Shown here one piece after another: positions 1-7,278 of a stretch of DNA of 64,000 nucleotides. The notes under the pieces were generated by a model. It had not been told where the DNA came from, did no database searches, and saw only the letters and a list, made by a program, of their open reading frames with translations. The translations under genes were made by a program, and so were the position numbers. Source of the DNA: Natronosalvus sp042663485. Lineage in GTDB: Archaea > Halobacteriota > Halobacteria > Halobacteriales > Natrialbaceae. Each line of letters opens with the position of its first letter. The first letter of the stretch is position 1. Where the stretch lies: assembly GCA_042663485.1 (NCBI GenBank), contig JBHTAF010000002.1. One strand, given 5' to 3'.

Positions 1-450
1 AACATCGTGACGGACCTGGGCTGGTACGACAGCATGCTCGCGCTGACGATTCCGTACCTCGCGAGCGCGACGACGGTCTTCCTGCTCCGACAGCACTTCT
101 ACTCGATCCCCGAGTCGATCGTCGAGCAGGCCAAACTCGACGGCATCGGTCCCCTGAAGTTCCTCGCGTACGTCCTGATCCCGATGTCGAAGGGGATGCT
201 CGCGGGCGTCTCCGTCATCATGTTCATCTACGCGTGGAACCAGTACCTCTGGCCGCTGGTCATTATCAACTCCCAGAGCCAGCAGGTCACTCAGGTCGGA
301 ATCACCCTCCTTCGCGGGGATATCCAGGCCGGCGAACTGCAGTGGGCCATCGTCATGGCCGGCGCCATCATTACGCTCGTCCCGCCGCTACTCGCACTGC
401 TCCTGTTCAGAAAGCCGCTCCTCGAGACCTTCGGGGTCCAACAGAAGTAA
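1..450 (+). CDS. Carbohydrate ABC transporter permease (MalG/UgpE family), 5' truncated by window
   Basis: The reading frame is open from base 1, so the N-terminus lies outside the window; about 149 residues remain. It carries the inner-membrane permease loop typical of binding-protein-dependent importers: the EQAKLDG stretch around residues 43-49 fits the EAA motif that docks on the ATPase. At least three hydrophobic segments follow (around ATTVFLL, VSVIMFIYAW and AIVMAGAIITL). The C-terminal WNQYLWPLV and FVQQK-like ending resemble UgpE/MalG permeases for sugars or glycerol-3-phosphate. The ATPase gene starts 2 nt after the stop, so the two are one operon; the binding protein and first permease are probably just upstream. 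The exact substrate cannot be read from this fragment. Confidence 0.9.
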   Translation, partial: NIVTDLGWYDSMLALTIPYLASATTVFLLRQHFYSIPESIVEQAKLDGIGPLKFLAYVLIPMSKGMLAGVSVIMFIYAWNQYLWPLVIINSQSQQVTQVGITLLRGDIQAGELQWAIVMAGAIITLVPPLLALLLFRKPLLETFGVQQK

Positions 451-452
451 CC

Positions 453-1589
453 ATGACAGCGATAACGCTCAATGACGTCACCAAACGATTCGACGACGTA
501 ACGGCAGTCGACTCGATCGACCTCACCATCAACGACGGCGAGTTCCTCGTTCTCGTTGGCCCCTCGGGCTGCGGGAAGTCGACCACGCTTCGCCTGTTGT
601 CGGGCCTCGAGACCGTCACCGAGGGGGCGATCACGGCGAACGGCCGCGACCTCACGAACCTCCCGCCGAAGGAGCGAAACGTGGCGATGGTGTTCCAGAA
701 CTACGCGCTCTACCCGCACATGACCGCCAAGCGGAACATGACCTTCGGCATGAAGTCCGCCGGCGACTACACCGACGAGGAGATCGAACAACGCGTCACC
801 GAGGCCGCGGCGATCCTCGACATCGAGGACCTGCTCGAGCGCAAGCCCAAGGCCCTCTCCGGCGGGGAGCGCCAGCGCGTCGCCATCGGCCGAACGCTGG
901 TTCGCGATCCGGACTACCTGCTGATGGACGAGCCGCTGTCGAACCTCGACGCCAAGCTCCGGATCCAGATGCGCGCGGAACTGAGTCAGCTCCACGACGA
1001 ACTCGAGACGACGACGCTGTACGTCACCCACGATCAGACCGAAGCGATGACGCTCGGCGACCGCGTCGCCGTGATGAACGAGGGGCAAATCCAGCAGATC
1101 GCCGAGCCACAGGTGCTGTACGATTACCCAGCGAACCAGTTCGTTGCCGAGTTCATCGGCAGTCCAGCGATGAACACGCTCCCGGTCACGGTGACCGACG
1201 AGGGCGACCACTACGTGGCCACCTCCGCCTCGGGCGACGTCAGGATCCGGTTGCCCGACACCGGCGACCTCGAGGCGCTCGCGGGCGATGACTTGCGCCT
1301 CGGGATCCGGCCGGAAGACATGGAAGAAGACACCGGAACCGACGACAGCTACGTGCGAACGACGGTGTCCGTGACCGAACCGCTCGGCGATTCGATGCTC
1401 CTGCACGGTCACGTCGAGGGCGAGTTGTTGAAATTCCAGATCGCCGCCCGATCGGCCCTGAACCCGGGTGACACCGTCACATTCGGCGTCGATTCGGATC
1501 GTATCCACCTCTTCGATGCCGAGACGGGCGCCGCGCGATATCACTCCGACGGCTCGAAGACGGCTACGAGCAACGTCGCGTCCCAGTAG
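453..1589 (+). CDS. ABC transporter ATP-binding protein, sugar/polyol import (UgpC/MsmK/MalK type)
   Basis: This 378-residue protein is the energising ATPase of the importer whose permease ends 2 nt upstream. It shows Walker A GPSGCGKST, the Q-loop region VFQNYALYPHM, signature LSGGERQR, Walker B YLLMDEPLSNLDA and the switch His in YVTHDQTEA. A C-terminal regulatory TOBE-type region follows, with the GIRPEDM motif typical of MalK/UgpC ATPases. The ATG at 453 is chosen because homology begins at MTAITLNDVTKRF; longer in-frame extensions overlap the permease gene and look non-coding. Sugar or glycerol-phosphate import is inferred from the MalK-like C-terminus; the substrate is not determined. 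Confidence 0.95.
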   Translation: MTAITLNDVTKRFDDVTAVDSIDLTINDGEFLVLVGPSGCGKSTTLRLLSGLETVTEGAITANGRDLTNLPPKERNVAMVFQNYALYPHMTAKRNMTFGMKSAGDYTDEEIEQRVTEAAAILDIEDLLERKPKALSGGERQRVAIGRTLVRDPDYLLMDEPLSNLDAKLRIQMRAELSQLHDELETTTLYVTHDQTEAMTLGDRVAVMNEGQIQQIAEPQVLYDYPANQFVAEFIGSPAMNTLPVTVTDEGDHYVATSASGDVRIRLPDTGDLEALAGDDLRLGIRPEDMEEDTGTDDSYVRTTVSVTEPLGDSMLLHGHVEGELLKFQIAARSALNPGDTVTFGVDSDRIHLFDAETGAARYHSDGSKTATSNVASQ

Positions 1590-1635
1590 TCGAGATTCGG
1601 CCAAACGTGTACTCGAGGCGACTATCGGATATCCG

Positions 1636-2838
1636 ATGACGACGATCAACGATCGAATTACTCGACGGATACGAACGGAATCGGCCAGAAGCGTCGTTCA
1701 CGACCAGTCGGCACTGGACCCGACCACCTGCCCCGCAAACGTCCAGATTCAGGGACGTGGGCCAGTCGTCGAACACCTCCTCGATGCCATCGATCCCGTG
1801 TTCTCGGGGGCGCTCCCGCCGACGGTCTACGTCTGGGGGCCGAAAGGCGCCGGAAAGTCGGCCGTCGTTTCGCGCGTCGTGAAACAGCTTCGACGAGCGG
1901 GCGGACACGATAGCGAGGCGCTCTACACCGCAACGAGGACGCAGGACGTGGCCCTCCCGCTGATCACCTGCGTCGACTTGCGCGGCCTCTCGAGCGAGTG
2001 GGCGTTCTACCGGTGTCTGCTGGGGAGCCTCGTCGACGAGCGGTCCGTTCCCTCGAATGGGGTCAGTACGGAGACGTTGCGAACGCGAATCCGAGACCAC
2101 CTCGAGCGGAGCCCACCGACGGTCGTCGTCACCGATCACGTCGGGGATTCGCTGGCGCCCGAGACGGTCGACGTCGAATCCTGGCTCGCGACGGCGGCGC
2201 CGGAGGCAGTCTGGATCGGCGTCGGACGCCGCGTTCCCGAGGCGCTCGACGTCGTCTTCGATCGGAACATCGAGGTCCCCGCGTACCGGCCTCACGCACT
2301 CGTCGACGTACTCACCAGCCGAGTCGACGCCGGACTTTCGTCCGGGTCTATCACTCACGAACAACTCGATGCAGTTGCGGCGTGGGCGGACGGCGACGCA
2401 CACGACGCGCTCACGGCCGTCTTCGAGGCCGCGATGGTCGCACACGAGGCGGGCCAGACCGTCATCTCGAGCGACCACCTCGACGTGGCGATCGATTCCA
2501 TTCCCGACCCGTGTACCTCCCTCGCTTGCGTGTTTTCCCTCTCTGACGAGCGCCAGACGCTCCTCTACGGGTTGACGGCCGTTCCGACCGATGGAAATCA
2601 GTCAGTCACCAGCGTCGCCGAAACTCTCGCCAGGCACCCGTCGGTCGACCTCCGAGCGTCGACAATCGAGCGAATTCTGTACGAACTCGCCGACTGCGGG
2701 ATCCTCCGGCGCGTCGACAGCGATCCCGGCGAGACGAGCGGACGCGGTCGGCCGCCGAGTCGACTCGAGACACGATTCCCGCTGGCGACGTTCGCTCGAT
2801 TGTACGAGGGGAGAAGCGAGTCAAGTACCCACGGCTGA
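1636..2838 (+). CDS. Orc1/Cdc6-like AAA+ ATPase, divergent paralogue
   Basis: This 400-residue protein has the layout of archaeal Orc1/Cdc6: a short N-terminus, a Walker A GPKGAGKS at residues 68-75, and a C-terminal winged-helix region from about residue 300, including AETLARHPSVDLRAS and YELADCGILRR. The Walker B position reads VVVTDHVGD, so the usual acidic pair is degraded, and the sensor 1 region (VWIGVGRR) is also atypical. Haloarchaea carry many Orc paralogues, only some of which start replication. No repeated origin-box-like elements are visible in the short flanking spacers. It may be a non-initiator or regulatory paralogue. The start is the ATG that precedes the MTTINDRITRRIR N-terminus; upstream in-frame extension overlaps the ABC ATPase. 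Confidence 0.8.
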   Translation: MTTINDRITRRIRTESARSVVHDQSALDPTTCPANVQIQGRGPVVEHLLDAIDPVFSGALPPTVYVWGPKGAGKSAVVSRVVKQLRRAGGHDSEALYTATRTQDVALPLITCVDLRGLSSEWAFYRCLLGSLVDERSVPSNGVSTETLRTRIRDHLERSPPTVVVTDHVGDSLAPETVDVESWLATAAPEAVWIGVGRRVPEALDVVFDRNIEVPAYRPHALVDVLTSRVDAGLSSGSITHEQLDAVAAWADGDAHDALTAVFEAAMVAHEAGQTVISSDHLDVAIDSIPDPCTSLACVFSLSDERQTLLYGLTAVPTDGNQSVTSVAETLARHPSVDLRASTIERILYELADCGILRRVDSDPGETSGRGRPPSRLETRFPLATFARLYEGRSESSTHG

Positions 2839-2928
2839 AGTCGCGGAATTGCGTCTCGAAATACGGTGACACCCTTCTCGACAGAACGGCGGAATTCTCG
2901 TCTCGAAGAAAGAGAGGACCGTCGATAC

Positions 2929-3306
2929 TTACTTCGGGCCTGGAACAGTGTCACCGAGCTCGATCTCGTCGAGCACCGCCTGGACGGCGATTGGATCGTC
3001 GGGCGTCTCGACGGTGTCGTGGATTCGGTGCAGGCACTCGAGCAAGCCGTCGAGCGCTGCGCGTTTCGTCGAGACGTGACCGATCGATTCGGTGACCTCG
3101 AGTTCACCGATCTGGTGGCGAAGCTGGAGTTTCCAGCACCGGCCGAGGCCGAGCCGTGGATTCGCCTGATCTCCGTCGGTCTGCTCGGCGAGAATCTCGA
3201 GGAATGGCTCGTGGCGGCGGTAGACGAACCGGCCGTCGCTGACGGTGGCCGGCCCCCATCCTGGCGGCAACGCTTCGTGTGGGATGGGGTGGTGGTCCAG
3301 TGACAT
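2929..3306 (-). CDS. Conserved haloarchaeal hypothetical protein
   Basis: A 125-residue acidic protein starting MSLDHHPIPHEALPPGWGP. The middle (RFVYRRHEPFLEILAEQ and GRCWKLQLRHQIGELEV) is rich in aromatic and charged residues, with no membrane segment, signal peptide or cysteine pair. The ATG at 3306 is preferred because the sequence upstream in frame has poor codon bias. It converges on the Orc-like gene. The style, a WGP motif followed by an aromatic patch, is that of small haloarchaeal proteins that accompany reporter or metabolic genes, but I do not recognise a named family and assign no function. Confidence 0.65.
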   Translation of the reverse strand: MSLDHHPIPHEALPPGWGPATVSDGRFVYRRHEPFLEILAEQTDGDQANPRLGLGRCWKLQLRHQIGELEVTESIGHVSTKRAALDGLLECLHRIHDTVETPDDPIAVQAVLDEIELGDTVPGPK

Positions 3307-3542
3307 ACAGCCGATGGGAGGCCACTGCCTTACGAGTGGATTGGGCTTGCGTAAGTAACCACCCTTAATAGGAGCCCCATGCCGTATCGTGTTTTTTGAG
3401 AGTCGATCCAGGTGAAGCTTCGTCGGATCGTTTGGTTGTCGTCTCGGGAGTCCTCCTCGGGAAAGACCGGTTCGAAACGGCGGGCAAAACGGCCGGCGCC
3501 AGCCCCGCTTTCGTGTTCGTAGACGGACGAACGGATTCAACG

Positions 3543-3550
3543 AGTACTAT
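3543..3550 (+). promoter_or_regulatory. TATA-like element upstream of the DUF5783 gene
   Basis: A TACTATA-type box ends about 26 nt before the ATG at 3576, which is the spacing of a leaderless haloarchaeal transcript and supports that start. Seen by eye only. Confidence 0.4.
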
Positions 3551-3575
3551 ACCCTCGAGTCCCAACTGCCTGGGT

Positions 3576-3890
3576 ATGACCGAGTTCGACCCGGCGAAGT
3601 TCGAGGACAAGTACGTCCACTACTTCCCCGAACTCCAGCAGGCCTACAAGAACGCGTTCAGCCGCATCAACGAGCGCTACGACTCCTCGCTCGTCCACGC
3701 GATCGACCAGCAGGTGCTCAACGAAAGCGAGCCCTTTTACGACGAAGAGGACGGCTTCTGGATCGAACTCCCCGACGACCCCTACGACCGGATCACCGGC
3801 GTCGTCGTCGACCGGGAACGGTTCGAGACGGTGCTCGAGGCTCACGTCGAGGCCATCGAGACGGAACTCGAGCGCGTCTTCAACGTGTGA
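3576..3890 (+). CDS. DUF5783 family protein
   Basis: A 104-residue soluble, acidic protein beginning MTEFDPAKFEDKYVHYFPEL. The N-terminal YVHYFPELQQAYKNAF stretch, the central HAIDQQVLNESEPFY and the ELPDDPYDRITGVVVD segment match my memory of the haloarchaea-specific DUF5783 family. Function is unknown. The ATG at 3576 follows a TATA-like box by about 26 nt; an in-frame extension upstream has poor codon bias. It is followed 76 nt downstream by a NifU-like gene on the same strand. Confidence 0.8.
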   Translation: MTEFDPAKFEDKYVHYFPELQQAYKNAFSRINERYDSSLVHAIDQQVLNESEPFYDEEDGFWIELPDDPYDRITGVVVDRERFETVLEAHVEAIETELERVFNV

Positions 3891-3966
3891 AACCGGACCG
3901 GAGCCCAAAGGCTGGCCGAACACTGTCGACGGAAGGTTTAGGGAGGCCGACGCCCAACGAGTGAGT

Positions 3967-4317
3967 ATGAGTACAGAGACCCAGGAAGGCGACGACCTCG
4001 AAGAGCGCGTGGCGAACTTCCTGCGACGGAACTTCCCACAGATTCAGATGCACGGCGGGAGCGCGGCCATCCAGGAGATCGACCGCGAGACCGGCGAGGT
4101 GTACATCCAGCTCGGCGGTGCCTGCAGCGGTTGTGGCATCTCCCCGATGACGATCCAGGCGATCAAGAGTCGGATGGTCAAGGAGATTCCTGAAGTCACG
4201 AAGGTCCACGCAGGTACGGGTATGGACGGCGGCGGTGGCGCCGGCATGAGCCCCTCGTTCCCCGGCGAGACCGTCGACGACGGCGAGGACGACGAAGGGC
4301 CGCAGGCCCCGTTCTGA
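3967..4317 (+). CDS. NifU-like C-terminal domain protein (Fe-S cluster scaffold/carrier)
   Basis: A 116-residue protein of the NifU C-terminal domain family, which carries or assembles iron-sulfur clusters. The key CxxC is present as GGACSGCGISPMT, preceded by the canonical MHGGSAAIQEID strand. It is followed by a Gly-rich and acidic tail (GGGGAGMSPSF then DDGEDDE). It is a single-domain Nfu, not the three-domain bacterial NifU. A GTG two codons upstream (3961) is an alternative start; ATG 3967 is preferred. The stop abuts the stop of the convergent panE-like gene with no spacer. Confidence 0.9.
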   Translation: MSTETQEGDDLEERVANFLRRNFPQIQMHGGSAAIQEIDRETGEVYIQLGGACSGCGISPMTIQAIKSRMVKEIPEVTKVHAGTGMDGGGGAGMSPSFPGETVDDGEDDEGPQAPF

Positions 4318-5235
4318 TTACGTCGCGTCGTAACTACTCCCGTCAAGCGTTTCTCGTTCCCACGCCCGCACGAGCGCCGCGAGCGTCCGGTTCGTCGGAA
4401 CGGCGAGACCGCACGCGGTGGCCCGGTCACAGACGTAGCCGTTTATCGCGTCGATCTCCGTCCGTTTTCCGGCGCGAACGTCCTGGCGCATCGACGACGT
4501 GTTCGTCGCCGTCGTCGTCGCGACCGACTCGAGCGCGGCGAGCGCCTGCCGGTTGGCGAGCGAGACTCCGTTCACGCGGGCGAGTCGAGCCGTCTCTCGC
4601 GCCGCGGCCCGCGACAGGTCACGGAGGGGGTCCTCCAGGACGGCCCCGTTCGGCGCGTCGCCGAGCGCCGTCACGGGATTGATCGCGGCGTTGACGGCCA
4701 GTTTCTCCCACAACCGGTGTGGCATCGACGACGAGACGACCGTCTCGAGTCCCGCCCGCGAGAAGGCCTCGCCGACCGCGTCGGCGACCGACGATGGGCC
4801 GCCGTCTCGAGCGCCGAGGACGATCTCTCCGAGACCGGTGCAGGTGACGACGCCGGGTTTCTCGAGAATCGCTCCGTACGTCGCCGTCCCCGCGAGGACC
4901 GGACACGCCAGGTGCTCGGCGAGCGTCTCCTCGTTACCCATACCGTTTTGCAGCGAGAGGGCGGCCCCGAACGCACCCGTCGCGAGGGTTCGGGCGGCGT
5001 CTTCGGTGGCGGATGATTTGACCGTGACAACGGCGAGATCGGCCTCGAGGTCGACGCCGTCGGTCCTCGCAGCCGGATAGGTAGTCTCCTCGAGGGCGCC
5101 CGCAATCTGGAGGCCTTCCTCGGCGACGACGCTCGCGTGTGGCTCTCGAGCGACGAGCGTGACGTCGTGGGCGCGCGCGAGCAGGCCGCCGACGAGGCTG
5201 CCCAGACTGCCGGCGCCGAAGACGACGATGTCCAT
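4318..5235 (-). CDS. panE: 2-dehydropantoate 2-reductase (ketopantoate reductase)
   Basis: This 305-residue protein reduces ketopantoate to pantoate with NADPH in coenzyme A synthesis. The N-terminal Rossmann fold has GAGSLGSLVGG at residues 7-17. The C-terminal helical domain carries the catalytic lysine in LWEKLAVNAAINP and the substrate-binding TEIDAINGYV. Length matches the family, and the next SMRQDVRAGKRTE stretch is typical. Haloarchaea often have several paralogues of this fold, so a related 2-ketoacid reductase activity is possible. The ATG is the first codon of the Rossmann strand. Confidence 0.9.
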   Translation of the reverse strand: MDIVVFGAGSLGSLVGGLLARAHDVTLVAREPHASVVAEEGLQIAGALEETTYPAARTDGVDLEADLAVVTVKSSATEDAARTLATGAFGAALSLQNGMGNEETLAEHLACPVLAGTATYGAILEKPGVVTCTGLGEIVLGARDGGPSSVADAVGEAFSRAGLETVVSSSMPHRLWEKLAVNAAINPVTALGDAPNGAVLEDPLRDLSRAAARETARLARVNGVSLANRQALAALESVATTTATNTSSMRQDVRAGKRTEIDAINGYVCDRATACGLAVPTNRTLAALVRAWERETLDGSSYDAT

Positions 5236-5587
5236 AGCGGAGATGGCTCGAGGAAGGGGTAAAGCGGTTCGCTTCCGGCTTCACGGCAGTACTCCGCAGG
5301 AGAGGAGCTGGCCGGTTCGCCGGGCAGCGCCTCAGTCCACGCTGGCGTGCCGGCGGTCACCGTCGACACGTGGATCGAGATGAGGCGTGCTACCGTTCCT
5401 GGGTTGACTCTCGAACTGAGACGGCGGAGATAATTGATTTTCTCATCGATCTCGAGTCGCACTTAAGAGGAGTGGATTCAAATTAGAGATTTTTTACTAT
5501 TCTTCTTAAAATAGGAGATATCTATGCAGAGATGCGAATAGGAGGAAAGATCGGAAATAATTTTGGCAGAGAAAGGAGATACCGAGT

Positions 5588-6067
5588 ATGGCGTGGTGCC
5601 CGCTCGACGAAACGGACAGACAGTTGCTCGACCTGTTACAGGAAAACGCGCGATACAAGGCGACCAGTCTGGCCGAGGAGATCGGGGTCTCCGACAACAC
5701 CGTTCACAACCGGATGGGTCGATTAGAGGAAGAGGGGATCATCACCGGCTACACGACGGCTATCGATTACCAGTCGACCGGGCTTCGACTCTACTTCCAC
5801 TTCACCTGTACGGCCCGGATCAGCGAGCGGTCCGCCGTGGCTGAAGAGGCACTGGCGCTCCCACAGGTCGTCGAAGTGACAGAACTAATGACCGGCCAGG
5901 AGAACCTCCACATCAAGGCGGTCGGCGCCGAGGATGCGGACATCACCCACGTCGCCGAACAACTCGACGACCTCGCGCTGGAGATCAACGACGAGAACCT
6001 CATCCGGGCCGAGTACACGCGTCCCTTCGAGTACGTGCGCGGACTGGAACTGGCAGACGACCGCTGA
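5588..6067 (+). CDS. Lrp/AsnC-family transcriptional regulator
   Basis: A 159-residue regulator with an N-terminal winged HTH starting LDETDRQLLDLLQENAR, recognition region GVSDNTVHNRMGRLEEEG, then the ITGYTTAIDY linker and a RAM-type ligand domain ending near FEYVRG. It resembles the regulator at 47981-48466, which shares the LDETDR start and the FTCTA strand, so the two are paralogues. An AAAGGAG element lies about 10 nt before the ATG and an AATAATTTT box about 28 nt before it. The 5440-5560 upstream stretch is markedly AT-rich. The ligand and targets are unknown. Confidence 0.9.
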   Translation: MAWCPLDETDRQLLDLLQENARYKATSLAEEIGVSDNTVHNRMGRLEEEGIITGYTTAIDYQSTGLRLYFHFTCTARISERSAVAEEALALPQVVEVTELMTGQENLHIKAVGAEDADITHVAEQLDDLALEINDENLIRAEYTRPFEYVRGLELADDR

Positions 6068-6173
6068 TCGAACCAGAGACGCCGTCCGTCGAGACGAGCG
6101 GAGCCTGGACGCTTTTCTGATAGTCGTTTCGAAAGGAGGGTACGTTGGCCGGGTTAGAAAATTCCCAACACGT

Positions 6174-6181
6174 ACTTATAC
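6174..6181 (+). promoter_or_regulatory. TATA-like element for the DUF7837-type zinc protein
   Basis: ACTTATAC lies about 45 nt before the GTG at 6225, in an otherwise gene-free spacer. It is the nearest TATA-like box to this short gene. Confidence 0.35.
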
Positions 6182-6224
6182 GCGAGGGAGAAAAGCACAC
6201 ATAGATTCGGCAACAGGTGAAACC

Positions 6225-6404
6225 GTGAGCGACACCCCCACCGGAAAGTCAGTATCGTGCCCAGAGTGCAACGAAACGGCGTTCGCGATCGTACCGAAGA
6301 ATAGTGAAGTCGTGGACGACGACGCGAACGCGGGGGGAAAAGTCTGGGTCAATTGCCGTAGCTGTGGGGTCCAGTTTCTCGCCTACTACCGGCGGCGGGA
6401 CTGA
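6225..6404 (+). CDS. Small zinc-ribbon protein (DUF7837-like)
   Basis: A 59-residue protein starting at GTG (VSDTPTGKSVSCPECNET). It has two Cys pairs, CPEC near residue 12 and CRSC near residue 45, which together look like one zinc ribbon. No other domain fits in this length. The GTG start follows a TATA-like box and gives the same N-terminus as the family of haloarchaeal putative zinc-binding proteins I recall as DUF7837. Function is unknown; nucleic acid or protein binding would be usual for such ribbons. Confidence 0.75.
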   Translation: MSDTPTGKSVSCPECNETAFAIVPKNSEVVDDDANAGGKVWVNCRSCGVQFLAYYRRRD

Positions 6405-6577
6405 GTTCCGGTGTGAACACGGAATTTGTCGTCTCGAGGCATCGCGTACCGGTATACGGGGGACGTTCGAGTGTGGACGATCATTGTCAGCGTCGAAGCT
6501 CCACCCACAGAAATAAAGTCAACTTGTAGTAGTGCAAATTAGATAGGCATTAGTGGAACGAGACTCTAGAACGCCAT

Positions 6578-7108
6578 ATGAACCGCGAGCGGTCCGTGAG
6601 CGAGGCGAGGTCCCTCCAGACGTCCTACACCGAAGTGAGCGAGATTCTGATGCCCAACGAGACGAACAACCTCGAGCGTGCGCTCGGCGGGGCCGTGCTC
6701 CACTGGATGGACATCTGTGGCGCGATCGCCGGCAGACGGTTCGCCCGACGACAGGTAGTGACGGCCGCGATGGACCACGTCGACTTCATCGCGCCGATCG
6801 AACTCGGCGACATCGTGACCGTGACCGGCTACGTATTCGACACGGGAGTGACCAGCATGGACGTTCGAGTCGACGTCCGTGCCGAGCGCCCCCAGCACGG
6901 CGAAACGAACGAGACGGCGACCTCGTTTTTCACCTTCATCGCACTCGACGAGTCGGAAACGCCGACGGCCGTGCCGGCGCTTCGGTGTCCCACGACTGCC
7001 GAAGCTGACCTTCGCGACCGGGCACTCGAGGCGCGTCGCTCCCGGCGCCGGGAACTCGCGCACGAACTCGAGGAATCCACCGACGGCGAAGGCCGAGGGA
7101 GCAGATAA
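6578..7108 (+). CDS. Acyl-CoA thioesterase, hotdog fold (YciA/BACH type)
   Basis: A 176-residue cytosolic protein that is expected to hydrolyse acyl-CoA thioesters. The N-terminal MPNETNNLERALGG, the LHWMDICGAIAGRRF helix (active-site Asp in HWMD) and the MDHVDFIAPIELGDIV strand are the standard hotdog thioesterase signature. The C-terminal 40 residues are charged and probably helical. Length fits single-hotdog archaeal members. It stands alone, 170 bp before nrdA, on the same strand. The acyl chain preference cannot be read from sequence. Confidence 0.9.
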   Translation: MNRERSVSEARSLQTSYTEVSEILMPNETNNLERALGGAVLHWMDICGAIAGRRFARRQVVTAAMDHVDFIAPIELGDIVTVTGYVFDTGVTSMDVRVDVRAERPQHGETNETATSFFTFIALDESETPTAVPALRCPTTAEADLRDRALEARRSRRRELAHELEESTDGEGRGSR

Positions 7109-7278
7109 ACAAATAAACTTTCACTACTGCAATCTCATTGGGAAGCGTTTATGTGAGTCCGGTCGGATACCGGTACTGCGGAGGCGACGCGGACTCGAAG
7201 GAACCACGCACCACGTCGACAGTGGCGACGCTGCCGGTTTCGGGTGCCGTCGTTCCGCAACGAACTACGAACCCACCA

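Noticed and set aside
291..1649. Long open frame on the minus strand opposite the ABC ATPase gene
   Set aside because: It mirrors the ATPase gene; high GC leaves stop codons rare on the antisense strand, and the protein (repeated Val/Gly/Glu/Arg) has no sensible domain.
1590..2928. Replication origin next to the Orc-like gene
   Set aside because: I found no repeated origin-box-like elements or AT-rich unwinding element in the short spacers; one gene does not define an origin.
4499..5080. 193-residue plus-strand frame opposite panE
   Set aside because: The minus-strand ketopantoate reductase is clear; this frame is a Ser/Ala/Arg-rich shadow.
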